In this document: positions 41,930 to 52,770 of the stretch, in pieces
Layout of the letters: each line of letters starts with the position of its first letter
Position numbering within the stretch: position 1 is the first letter of the stretch
Assembly: GCA_030710605.1 (NCBI GenBank)
Contig: CP092880.1
Span: 27,209,541-27,273,540 of the forward strand
Reading direction: 5' to 3'
Length of the DNA stretch: 64,000 nt
Source: Cordylochernes scorpioides
Lineage: Eukaryota > Arthropoda > Arachnida > Pseudoscorpiones > Chernetidae
Translations under genes and position numbers: made by a program
Notes under the pieces: generated by a model
What the model saw: only the letters and a program-made list of their open reading frames with translations
Told to the model about the DNA's origin: nothing
Databases searched by the model: none

Positions 41930-43480
41930 AAGGAGACTGGATGACGACAATGTCCACGCTTCGATTATTAAACTAATACAATCATTCTTTAACAACAGAA
42001 CAGTGAATATCAGATATTCTTCCTCTATAAATATTACTTAAAAAACTAACTAAAGGATGTCTACAAGGAGGACTACTTTCTCCCACAGAATTATTAAACA
42101 CTAATCTGGATGATAACAGTGAAACAGTTGGCTATGCTGACGACATAACTATAATATGCTGGAACAAAGGCCATGACGAACTAAAGACAACAATTAACAA
42201 TGTACTTAGCAAAATAAATACCTGGTGTGAAGCAGTAAATTACAGATATCAAAGGACAAAACGAAAATTTTATATTTATATAATTGCAAAAATGATACAA
42301 AATTCCTTAATAGCAATATAGCTAGACCTGTCGAAAACCTTGAAAACTGACCTTGAAAAATCATTGAAGCAGGAACAAGCTAGACTTCATGTCACACATT
42401 AATGAAATCGTCGACAAAACTACTAGAGCTATCGGTTACCTACTCAGTTTAATAAAGAAAGCATGGGTTCTAGAATGCAGACGAAAATTAACTTTATACA
42501 AGACAATATTCCGAATTACAATAACATTTGGTCAAACAATATGGTTTCCATTTATAAGCAAGAAAGCCAAAGACAAACTAAATTCCCTGAAGTATAATAT
42601 TCTAAAACACTGCATACAGGCCTATACCACAACATCGTCAAACTGTACACATATATTAACACAAATACCAAAATTCACAGATTTCATAGAATCCAGCATA
42701 TTGAAAAATGAAATAGGCTACAATAGATTAGACTACAATAGAACTATAAATGAAAGATAATTACAGGAATACTATGAAGAATACAACAATAATTTCAAAC
42801 GTTTTTTCATCTCCTCTAAAATACCAGAATTTTTAAAACCGAATTTCTACAAAGTTCAAATCTTTACTGGGTGATGATAACTTAAAATCATATCTCTTAA
42901 AGAATTTAAAAATATATATATAGATTCGCCCAGATGCTCTTGTGGAGCGGAAGAAGAAACCCCCGAACTCATGCCCACTGGTGTCAAACCTAAGATAGCA
43001 GAGCATAATAGAAAAAACCTATCTGGGTCAAATAGTTTATAATAGGGGGAAAGATATACCAAATTTAAAAGGTTCTTCAGACTTTTTATTATAAATAGAC
43101 AATTTCATGCAGCTTGAGAAACTTTACTATGCGACTTTATTTACATCAATGTAAATAATTAATAAGTTACTTTATAACATAGCTCATTGTAAATAGCTCA
43201 ACTTGATCAACTTTCTCTCTCCACAATACTAATTATTACAGATAAATTCATCAACTTCCATCATTTCTTAACACATTGTAAATAACTACCTTGCGATTTA
43301 TTCTATCTGCTTATGTTGTTGCCTATTTGTTTAATGTACAATGCTCTTTTTCTTAATTGTTTATGTTATTTTTGATAATTCTGTTACCTACTCTACTACA
43401 ATATGAATTATAGTAAATAGTTTCACGCGCAATTGTCCAGATCAGATATAGTGTATCTTGTTTACAACTGGTAATAAATA
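41930..43480 (+). pseudogene. LINE family D copy with 3' end (degenerate)
   Basis: The conceptual RT has KGCLQGGLLSP (motif B) and VGYADDITIICW (catalytic, about 42130-42165). It then has the thumb (42389-42760: TTRAIGYLLSLIKKAW, TLYKTIFRITITFGQTIWFP). The finger SPRCSCGAEEETPELMP is near 42925-42980. A stop after FFRLFIINRQFHAA is near 43110. The 3' UTR (43120-43475) ends CAACTGGTAATAAATAATAAA. It belongs to a Jockey/R1-like LINE, 5' truncated before motif A and interrupted by stops. Confidence 0.75.
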
Positions 43481-43734
43481 ATAAACTTACCTCGTTATTA
43501 TTCTCCTCAGGGGAATGATTATTTTTATACTATTTCTACTTATATACATACACGATTTTCTAAATATATGTAAAGCGTTATACACATATCTGCATATATC
43601 GAGAAATAAATAAGAGCTTAAAAATAAAAGGCACTTTTGCAAATTAAAAGTTAAAACAATAAATTATATACATGAACTTTGTTTTAAAATATTTGGCTGT
43701 ATTTACATATATACTTATTACTACGTCTTCGGAA
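43481..43734. repeat. AT-rich link, right arm
   Basis: Reverse complement of 31166-31430. Noncoding. Confidence 0.6.
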
Positions 43735-43812
43735 TACCTACTGGACTCTCACTCCTTACTGCGTCATAGGAATACTTACTGCAATCTCACTCGTTACCGC
43801 GTCTTCGGATTA
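43735..43812 (-). repeat. 38-bp satellite, two units
   Basis: GTCTTCGGAATACCTACTGG and related units in reverse orientation, sitting where the left arm has about 21 units. Confidence 0.8.
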
Positions 43813-43814
43813 CC

Positions 43815-44645
43815 TATAGGGTTGTTTATCTAAGAAACAAACAAACCTTTTTCCAAACCAATTTCCAACAGAAAATGATCCTCAAAAATAATTTAATGTG
43901 TGAAATGATACACTTTTGACTCTGATTTTTCGAAAAATGTGCCATGATAAACTTTTAGTGATGGATAAAACTGGATTAATACATTATTTTAGCAAAGAAA
44001 TATTTTAAATACTATATCATCTTAGTAAATAAAGGCATTGGTGGTAGGCAAGCAAATAAATTAAGAAAATAAAGAAAACCTTGATTTTTTTATTGAAAAA
44101 AAAAAAAACATATTTCAAATAAATCTTTTAGTATTGTTTGTTTTAGGACTAAAACTCCTATTTAGTGTGAATTATAGCTGATGAATCTTCAAAGGTCATG
44201 AAAGTATAATATTTTTGAAAGTGTAAGTATTGTTTCGGATTTTTGTGTGGTTTAGTTGAAAATAGGATTTATTTTCGGAAAATAATATCAAAATTATTTT
44301 ATTCAGCATTTTGTTCATTGCTAGCCATTCCTTTTGTCTTTTTCTCAGTCAATAGTTTGTTATTGTTGTGTCCAATAAAAAACCTCAGATATCTACATGC
44401 ATCTCTATCACAGCAGTCACAATATCCTCACCTACCCAGAAGTCCTCCTCTACGTGGTGGGCGGGAGAAGCAGCACAAGTAAGAGACTGCCCTGTAGTAC
44501 GGTGTCGTGAGCCCCGAGCCGCTAGGGTAACCGTGAACAGAGAACTCTGAAATGTGGCTGACTAACGGGGCAATGGCACCTTCCTTTCCATGAAGCAACA
44601 ATATCTTCATAGAAGAGGAAATTGCTATGAAATATAAAATAAGAT
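43815..44645. repeat. Module J2
   Basis: Inverted copy of 862-1683. Contains the LINE F tail on the minus strand (about 44600-44370) with DIVTAVIEMHVDI before the stop. It is absent from the corresponding left-arm position near 30365. Confidence 0.65.
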
Positions 44646-44850
44646 TATAAACAGTAGCAATGTGTTTCTTTATTCGTGTAAAGTGAAGCTATCAGATGTT
44701 TTATAATACTTCGACAGGCATAGCTATAATTTAAGAGAATAAAGATTCCCTCAACTTATAGCTATGCCTGTAGAAGGATTATAAAGATCCGAGAGCTTGT
44801 CATTTGCACGAATAAAGAAACGCATTGCTACTGTTTTTATTCTTACAATA
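44646..44850. repeat. Palindrome P4 with CTGTAGA hammerhead-like arms
   Basis: Arms at 44652-44724 and 44757-44845. The right arm (44764-44800) reads CTATGC, CTGTAGAA, GGAT-loop-ATCC, GAGAGCTTG. Same family as 664-862. Confidence 0.65.
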
Positions 44851-45261
44851 TTTTCTTACTTGGTTGATTCCGCATTAAAATAATTACTCATCTCTTGAGA
44901 CTATCCCCAATGTGACGCAAATGTTGGTACCTTCATTGGAAGTTCTGTTCAGACAGGGAAGGAGTTGTCAGTTGCAAGCCATGATAATTACGTGGAAAAT
45001 TGTCTATGTATAATGGTATGTGCAATAGGACATTCCATTTTTGTGATTTTAACATGTCCTTTACTTCTTTTGCAACATGTGGCATGTGCTGGAAAATCAC
45101 TTTGTCATCTACTTTTATGTATATTGATATCTCCCTGATCCATCAACTACTGATCCCTACATATCTATCTAATAGATCATCCCATCTCTTATAGTGTCCC
45201 ATTATCTAAAAGGAGCCAGTGCTGCCGTCCCACCAGACCTACACTTTAAATTCATTTGAAA
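44851..45261. repeat. Module O, right arm
   Basis: Reverse complement of 29876-30300. No frame is conserved between the arms. Confidence 0.65.
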
Positions 45262-45570
45262 CTCCGCCTTTGTCGGTCCAAAGCCTGGTTGAAAAAGAAA
45301 GAGGGGGAGCAGTAACAAGCTCGCTAAAAACCTGAGCTCAGCTGGCCCGGCTGATAGTAGGGATACAGGATGAGCAGCGTCTATGTTAAGAGCAGCTGTA
45401 CATGGTGTCTGTCCCTCATGTCAGAGACGACCATTTTTAGGAGCTAAGTCGGCTTGCCACTGAGTAGTACTCTAAGTCTTAATGACAAAGGCAAACACAT
45501 TCTACTTCACCCAGTCATGATCGTTGTCAACTCTACAAGCTTGATACCCTAATATGGTTGAGGAAAGATA
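45262..45570 (+). repeat. Repeat A, copy 4, with tail
   Basis: CTCCGCCTTTGTCGGTCC...GGGGGAGCAGTAACAAGC, then the repeat A body and CTACAAGCTTGATACCCTAA with an A/G-rich end, the LINE-B-like tail. Confidence 0.7.
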
Positions 45571-46560
45571 AGAAGAAAAAAAAGAAGAGAAATGCATTTG
45601 AGAAATCATTAGATTCTCATTTACTGTAGTCGCACCCTCCTTCATTGTTGTTACAAATATTATATTTTCAGATAAAGAGAGCTTTCCAAATATATAAAGT
45701 AACATCCATTTACTCTTTTCCAAGAGAGTTAATAATTTATATACCGCATGAATGCCAAGTTATAAATAAGGGACTTGGTAACATAAGAAGGGAGCTTAAA
45801 GAAAGACAATTACCTAAATGTTAACTAGACATGGTTAGGGCTCCAGGTGATATCTAGATACATAACACAGAGGGGGTTAGATGTATACTATACACTCCGT
45901 CATGTATTGCTACACCCCTGACCTCAACTTCCCAATTCTGACAGCTCGCTGTAGAGTTTCTATTGACAACAAATTAGAATGGCGTGGACTAGAGACTGAA
46001 AACAGCACCGTTGGACACTGACAACGCTGAAAGCCGGACTTACGTCTACACGCGAGGCCTCCCGTCGGAGTTTTGCGCCAGAGCCAACAGCCTAGTAATC
46101 AGTACCTAGTCCTAGGTCAGTGGAGCGAGCAAGCTATCGGAGGGGAAGTTGAGTATCATTCCACCCTATGTGAATACACAGGGTTAAAGTAGTAGGGTCC
46201 CCACCCCCTTCCCAGTGTGAAAATGACCAATGACCAAAGCGGGATAGTCTAGGGCGGCTAATCGTCGCAGTGGCCACCACAGGGGTGTAAGCACTAAACA
46301 CCGACCCGCTGTCAATGTCCCAGTACTGTCTATTCACTATCTAGATCCTGCAACAATGAATTAGTAGAGCCGGATCGTTAGGGAAGTCACATTGTGGGTC
46401 TCTCCATCTGGAACATCTGTTACACACAGCAGCCTAGCATTCAGACTTTATGTTCAACAGATTGCTATTGTCACCGAGTCCCTTTTTTATTCTTGGCATT
46501 CAAGCGATTTGTAGGTTTTTATTCTACCAGATTCTTGGTAATTTGAATTAGAATAGTTTA
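45571..46560 (-). repeat. Module N, right copy
   Basis: Conserved core 45870-46330. The frame 46337-46134 (67 codons, MNRQYWDIDS to TQLPLR) is open here. Reverse complement of 28610-29500 and direct copy of 61060-61960. Confidence 0.7.
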
Positions 46561-46748
46561 AAGTTCACAATAAGATATTTCAACTAAGACAAAGAACTAA
46601 ACACATTTTTGTTGTTATCAACCAATTAATGGAGCAGGTCTAACAGCAACACAAGACACCAAATCTATCCATGAACCACAAGGAATCATACAACCTCTAG
46701 ATTCAATTCTTCTTGAAGGTATATTTATGTCGCAGTGGTACAGCCTGC
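46561..46748. repeat. Block absent from the left arm (46603-47147), 5' part
   Basis: The left arm joins CTAAA directly to GCTTATG (about 28505-28515); here 46603-47147 intervenes. It has a sister at 62045-62660. The interval carries the next two features. Confidence 0.55.
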
Positions 46749-46790
46749 TCCACGCTAACGAGCGCCAACAGCGCGAAACGCGTTTGTGGA
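46749..46790 (+). ncRNA. Hammerhead ribozyme motif, best copy (H1)
   Basis: Stem I 5' strand TCCACG (46749-46754), core CTAACGA (46755-46761, canonical CTGANGA with G5 to A), stem II GCGC-CAACA-GCGC (46762-46774), GAAA (46775-46778). Self-complementary ACGCGT spans 46778-46783, U17 is at 46784, and stem I 3' strand TGTGGA is at 46785-46790. Stem I has six pairs with one wobble. The sister at 62210 has G5 intact. The layout matches small Penelope-associated hammerheads reported to cleave as dimers. Predicted cleavage after 46784. Confidence 0.75.
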
Positions 46791-46959
46791 TGACTTTTCT
46801 TGATTTATCAAGAAAAAATGGTTGGCCAAATATCAGGAACACAGATTATATCAATGTTTAATTGATTTCTGTTCCACTAGATGGCACTCTGCCATCTAAA
46901 TCATTGAAAGGTAACTGTATATGCACAAGGTAATAAGCTCAAATCTAAATAAATGAATA

Positions 46960-47045
46960 TTTTGTGACTTTCTGTAACAGTGTTGTTACCAACATCAAAC
47001 AAAAGTACTGAATCTGTCTGATGATAGTAACATGGTTATAGGATG
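46960..47045. repeat. Hammerhead palindrome, decayed copy
   Basis: Left arm (minus, 46964-47003): TTGATGT, GGTAACAACACTGTTACAG, GAAAGTC. Right arm (plus, from 47018): CTGATGATAGTAACATGG, truncated. Same family as 39487-39802. Confidence 0.6.
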
Positions 47046-47139
47046 TTAATGAAGTTAATTAAACAAAAATATAACTTATAGTTAAAAAAAAATTCACAAG
47101 AACACATGTTATATATTTATATTTGTATGTAATTCTGCA

Positions 47140-47395
47140 GACCTCAAAGCTTATGTCCGTAGTTCATCTAAAATACCCATTCCAAGAGTCTAGCATCAAT
47201 ATCACTATAAAAGGAAGATCGAAAATTCCATATAACAGCGGTATGGTAGATAATATTGGCGAAACCACTGGTAGGGTTCACCACTGATGAGCCAGGTCTG
47301 TCATTAATTTTTCCATTGTAGTAAGGGCAGTATAAATTGTTTATTTTTAAAAAGAATCATAGGCGTCTAAAATAGTTTTGAATTTTTAAAACACA
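47140..47395. repeat. Repeat C', right arm
   Basis: Inverted counterpart of 28270-28560. Includes TGGCGAAACC...CTGATGAGCCA (47257-47294), a permuted hammerhead-like core. Confidence 0.7.
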
Positions 47396-48640
47396 TGTAT
47401 TATTCGACAGAGTTCATAAAATTTATATCGATAAAGTGGCAAATGTAAGAAAGTTAAATCATTTAGATCAGGGAACAAACGATGTCTCACTTCTGTAAAG
47501 TTGGGTATGGTTTAGTTGAGATGTCTTCTGTGTGGATATATCTGATATAAAATCCTACCTGATATCTTCCACATCTTTGATTTAAATTTGCATTGAAGTT
47601 AATTGTTTTTACTTGTAAATTTTTGTTGGAATCTTATATGCATATATAAATATGGCTTTTATTGATTTATCAAGAAAATGGGTTGGCCAAATATCAGGAA
47701 ACAGGTTAAATTGTTCCACTAGATGGTGCTCTGCCATCTAAAAAGCACATGTGCTCGTGGTTAGGATATGCCTTCATTATTTTAAATATCAACACCTGAC
47801 CTTATTTTTCTATTTTTTTTTTCATATAATAATGTATTGAGCTTCTTGCTGAATTTCTTGGGATTCCAACTTGAGATATCTTTATTCTTCTAAGCGCCAT
47901 TATTGATTAGTTCAAGATCAGCCGAATTATACAGGTTCCATATTTTCTGAATGAATAGATTCTGTTACCCTTGATCATTAATTCTTCCACGTTTTCTTGT
48001 TAAATATTTTCATGTGTTATAGATTTGTTGTTGTGAAGAATCCGATCTTCTAAATAAGTAAATTTCAACAAAATATCACAGATAATCTCATAATTTATCA
48101 ATGTTTTCTACTTCTTTCAAACTTGGTACTTTGAATAAAGATTTATTTTGTACTAAATACAAATTTTAACACTCTAATAATTCAATTTGACAAATTTTCA
48201 AATATATTTAGAGAAAAAATATATAAATATGATTAATTTGAATATTTTGAAATTGTATATTTTTTCTTTAACTAAAAACTACCATTGTTGTTATACCAAA
48301 CCTATGATTTTTTAAAAATAAAGAAACGGTTAAAAATGGTTTTAACTATCTCCATATTATTCTTTTTACATGGATATTAAGAATTTGTCTATTTCAGTAA
48401 CATCGATTTCCTCTAAGATCTCTACATTAATGGTTACTTTTAAAGATATCTACCAAATCTAGTTCTTAAGATCTTTTGTCTCGGACGAGCCCTTCTTTTG
48501 GGGGGGGGGGGGGGGGGGGCTCAAAAACCATACACTTTGGTTATTATATAGCCCATAAAACCATATTCTCTCTTAAGATCTTTGGTATTTTCAAATATTT
48601 TAAATATGAAATTATCTGATTAATTTACATGGAATCATAT
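47396..48640. repeat. Module M, right arm, with gypsy empty site
   Basis: Reverse complement of 27035-28270. At 48637-48640 the single ATAT between GGAATC and AAAGTC is the pre-insertion site of the gypsy element. A run of about 20 G lies at 48499-48519. Confidence 0.8.
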
Positions 48641-49624
48641 AAAGTCTACGAAGGAAATGATTTCCCATAAGATTTTGTAAAGGCAAATACAAATGTTGCA
48701 TTTTACTTCTACATAGATATAGGTATTTCTATAGTTTATTAGCAGACTTATAACATCAGTTTGTCTTAATGCCTTGAATATTACCTTCAATATTTTTAAC
48801 CCCTTGCCAAATGCTTTATTTTTATTTATTTCTCCTGACGAAGACAAAATATTTTTATCTAAACGTTGAGAAAATAAAAAACTAACTGGCCGAAGTGTCT
48901 ATTTTTCACAGAAATATTAATGCTGGCCAGGCAACCTCTATCTTCAGAACCTTCAATATTTACTTCAGACGCCGTATACCATAAGTATTAAGACCACTAT
49001 AGGTGTTGAATAGGTAGATATCTCAGTGTATGGGTGGGGATTTGTGATCTATAGGAGGGAATTGAGATTAAGATTAGAGAAAAGCTGAATAATGGTTGTT
49101 ATATTATCTCTAAGTTGGATTATATTGTAGCAAAATATTTATATTTTATTAACAAATTATTAATGTTGATATATTTATATATCTTGCTACTCTGTGTACT
49201 TATTGTTTATCTTGAATTATATAAATTTTAGTTTGTAGCCGTGCTTCAAATAAATTGCTGTGTCATCCTGAAGTTTGTCTTTTCTCTACGTGACAATATA
49301 AATGGTCCTGTCCAATGTATGCCTCTTAACTCAAGAGACTGTTTCCTAAGTTGAGTGTTCAAAGCTTCAGTTGAAGGAGCACATATGTCTGATATAACAT
49401 ATGTGATCAGTTGCTACTCTTAGACTGGTAGTCCGTATGGACTTATTCAGAGCAGAGAGGTCCGTGGGTCTAGCAAGATGCTAAATCAGCAGGTACTTAT
49501 ACCAGATGTAGAATAGATGAAGATTTTCCCCGTGGGATAAGTCCTTATCATCAAGGTTTCCTAGAGTGAATATATTAAACAATACCACAGATTTTTGGAC
49601 AGGATTTCTTTTCATTTTATTAAC
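48641..49624. repeat. Module L, right arm
   Basis: Reverse complement of 20660-21626. Noncoding except for the motif below. Confidence 0.75.
48829..48873 (+). ncRNA. Hammerhead-like motif, CTGACGA family (copy 2)
   Basis: TTTCTC (48829-48834) pairs with GAGAAA (48868-48873) as a six-pair stem I. The core CTGACGA is at 48835-48841, with a hairpin AGA.AAAA/TTTT.TCT, then TAAACGTT. As in copy 1 the G of GAAA is replaced, so activity is uncertain. Confidence 0.4.
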
Positions 49625-49705
49625 ATAGTCTCAAGTTTTCAGGCATCTCTGTCCTTCTACAGTAGAACATAAATAAACGAATAAAACGCCACCTGATGCC
49701 AATTA
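49625..49705 (-). repeat. Palindrome P5, single arm
   Basis: Minus strand CTGTAGAAGGACAGAG, then GCC, TGAAAACTTGAGACTA. The second arm is missing, apparently replaced by the ORF1-only element that starts at about 49705. Confidence 0.55.
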
Positions 49706-51848
49706 TTACCATTTTTTGTGTAATTTGCTGGCTTGGAATTTATAACCGCCTCCGAAGAGAAGGGTAATTTTAAATTTTTATGGGGATTCCCCACCCCCCG
49801 AATCACCAATGGACTTGGCTGATAGCCAATTGCCATCTTCAACTGCTGATGCAATCAGCACTTCTCCGGTGACGGAGAAGATCACCGCCAACCATCAGCC
49901 TGGAACAGGCAAGCCGTCGACGGGCTGGGCGAATCTCGTCGATCGGGCGAATCAACTCCCCATAGAGGAGAAAACAGACGGCTTCACCAAGGTTAAACCT
50001 AGGAGAAAGAGGCCGGAAAGGCTCAGCTCGAAAGGGAAAACCAGAGCTGAGAAATCAGCAAATATAGGTTTTCGAAAGAATGCATCTCAAGAAAATCGGA
50101 AAATTCCTAAAGATGCAAATTTGCATGCTGGCATGACTCATGCAAATACTGCCGCGGCGAATCGAATTGCGGCTAGGCCTTCTAACAGCGCCCTAAAGAT
50201 TGCTGAGAATTGGGCGGAGAGCGTGGAGGAAGAGGAGAATAACGGCGACGGCTTCACCGTGGTGAGCCACAAGAAGTGGCGCCGTGAATCGGGATCCACC
50301 GGCACTACAGGAGCGCAGACCAGCGGCGCTGTACCGCGCAGAGTGACCACCACTGCTCCGCGAGGAAACACACCTAGGATGCGGTCACGGCAGGTCCAGG
50401 AGATTAAGACCACGCGAGCTCACATTGCGGACGCCAAGGCCCGACAGGCCTCCTCCACGCAGGAATACTGCGTATATATTGAGCAATGCTCGGACTTCTC
50501 GCCCTACCAGTACCTCCGGGCGGTTGATGCGGTGATCGGCGGGCCGAGGAACATCCTGCAAATCACCAGAATGAATGGTCACGTCCTCGTGGGATTGACA
50601 AGTAGGGCCCTTGCGGAGCTCCTCTTGGAGAACAACATTGAGATCGAGGGCACGCTCTTCAGGACATTCCCTTCCGCAAAAGAGCGAGAGGATTGTCATT
50701 GGAAACCTCCCCTTCTTTGTCGAGGACAACAGCATCGTCCAGGCGTTGCAGCCATATGGCAGGTTAACATCCATCGCCCCCATGCAGTTTAAGCTCGGCG
50801 AGTACACCTACGCCGACGGCCGCCGCGAGGCCTTCGTCCTCCTCAACAACTGCGTAACGCCTGGACATCTGCCTACCCGCCTGGACATCAGGACCAAGGG
50901 GGACACCCTGCTGGCCTTCCTGACCTTTGGCATAAAATTCTCAAAGTGTCATAGGCAGGGTCACCGCAGGGCATGCTGCCCAATGCTCGTTAGGAGGGCG
51001 TCGCCCTCCTCTTCCACAGGTGCCGAGTCACCCGTCGAACCTCAGCAGCCTGGGTAACCTGCACCCCCTGCTCCAACTGTGGAGGTGCCGATTCCTGCAC
51101 CAGCGCCTCCTGCCCATTCTATGGAGGTATCCATTGTTGGTCCTGCGGACCAGCCTGTGCCCCATCGACCAGTTGATCCTCGGCCTCCTTCACTGGCACC
51201 CCCAGTCTCAGCTGTGGAGGCATTACCTCCTGCTCCAGCGCCCCCCTGCTCCATCTCCAGAGGTCCCGCGGCCCACACTTCGCCCCGTCGGTTCACTGAG
51301 CCTCAGTCTGCTGGGCCGGCGCCGCCTACTCCCCATGTTATGAAGTCAGCACCACCCGCAGTAGCCCCACCGCTACTAATACCTACCCCGATGACACATG
51401 AGCTCCTGACCGCTCTTGCACCCCCTATAGCTCTCACTCCTGAGGGCGATGTGGACATAGAAAAGTTACTCATCCGATTGAAGGATCGAGAATTCCTGCA
51501 CTCCATATATAAAAAGAATAATGTGGTCAGGATGGATATCATACTCGCGGTCTATTACGAAGAAGAAACGGAGCACCTCCCCGGGCTACTCACGCCTGAA
51601 GACAAGATTCTTCTCGACAAATTCTTCGACATTATCATCAAACATGTTCCGAACATGAACTCCCCAAATGGCAGGGATCTGTCTAGATTCAAGGCGGCTT
51701 TAAGTTCCTGATCCGGACGTGCCCTGGGAGAGGGCTACGTCGATTGTACATATATATCTCTCTTCATTCCTACCATTATTATTACCTTATAACTCTCTTT
51801 GAGTGTGAAGATTGACGAGATGTCGATAAAGTTGTTTAATTGTCAATT
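49706..51848 (+). mobile_element. ORF1-only element E2
   Basis: A GC-rich unit comprising a short 5' leader, one gag-like ORF1 (49809-51711, two frameshifts) and a 3' UTR of about 135 bp ending CGATAAAGTTGTTTAATTG then TCAATT. No RT follows. The tail matches E1 and LINE A copy 4. Confidence 0.75.
49809..51711 (+). pseudogene. Gag-like ORF1 (E2), two frameshifts
   Basis: Frame 1 (49809 to about 50690) starts MDLADSQLPSSTADA and has a basic region (KPRRKRPERLSSKGK) and a folded part (EYCVYIEQCSDFSPYQYL). Frame 2 (about 50690-51057) continues with an RRM-like stretch (ERIVIGNLPFFVED, YADGRREAFVLLNN) and a zinc knuckle FSKCHRQGHRRACC. The first knuckle Cys is Phe (TTC for TGC), judging by E3. 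Frame 3 (about 51060-51711) is the Pro-rich linker and the C-terminal domain ending RDLSRFKAALSS. The product would coat element RNA. Total about 630 residues. Confidence 0.75.
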
Positions 51849-52179
51849 CTCATCTGATAAGTAGCCAAAATCAGTAATTATCACATGGGAGTTGAACATC
51901 ATAACATTCATCACACAAGTCCTTTTTATATATAAATTCAATTGTGATTTTAATTGATAAAATCTGTAACAAATAAATTTGTTGTTTCTTATCCCCTTGT
52001 GCAATAAGGGCACAAATTCTATGAGTTCATGCTCCTCGAGCTGTTTCATGATAAAACAGCAGCCTCTCAAAACTTATTTTGTATGATGCCACATACACAT
52101 CAACATCTGGTCTCATGGAATGGGGTGTAGGGGTGCAGCTTTCGTTGATCATGGCACCATGATCAAGGCACACTTTGGT
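51849..52179. other. No clear feature
   Basis: Mixed sequence without a frame shared elsewhere. The block CCATGATCAAGGCACACTTT near 52155 is unmatched in the window. Confidence 0.35.
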
Positions 52180-52560
52180 AAAAAACAAATAAATTTACTG
52201 GCAATGTGTTTCTTTTCATCAAATATAAAAAGGTCTGTAGAGATAATACTTAATTTAAAGAAACACATTGCCAGTTATTTTTTTGTTACAAATTTTATAG
52301 TCTTCTTTATTATTATTATTCTCCGCCTTTGCCAATCCCAAGCCCAGAAGAAAAAGGAGGAGGGGGAGCAATAACATGCTCGGTAAAAAACCTGGGTTCA
52401 GCTGACCTGGCAGATAGTACTCTGTTAGGGCTCCTAATCCAAGGATACAGGATGAGAAGCGTTTGTACTCCATGTTAGGAGCGGCGGCATATGGCGTCTG
52501 TTCCTCATGTCAGAGGAGCCATTTCTATTGTAGTTATGTCGGCTTACCACATATTAATAG
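52180..52560 (+). repeat. Repeat A, copy 5, with palindromic end
   Basis: 52180-52225 and 52258-52305 form the ACTGGCAATGTGT palindrome also seen at 3990-4160. Repeat A follows (52305-52560) up to the GGAGCC..TTATGTCGGC end, without the LINE-B-like tail. Confidence 0.7.
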
Positions 52561-52770
52561 TGTGTGATGTTTCGGTAACAACGTTGTTACCATCTTCAAA
52601 AAAAAAAAAAAGAAAAAACTGATTTTTTAAGAATGAATAAAATCATTTTATTCTTTTGTCTGATGATGGTAACAACGCTGTTACCAAAATGGCACACACT
52701 ATTTATATTTTTGGATTTGGTCTTGTTTTCTTATATCTATAATCTATAATCCAAATTGTGCTTTATCACA
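52561..52770. repeat. Hammerhead palindrome, copy with an A-run centre
   Basis: Left arm (minus, 52561-52599): TTGAAGA, GGTAACAACGTTGTTACC, GAAACATC, ACACAC. Right arm (plus, 52660-52695): CTGATGA, GGTAACAACGCTGTTACC, then AAAATGGC where GAAACGTC is expected. Each arm has one broken core element. Confidence 0.7.
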
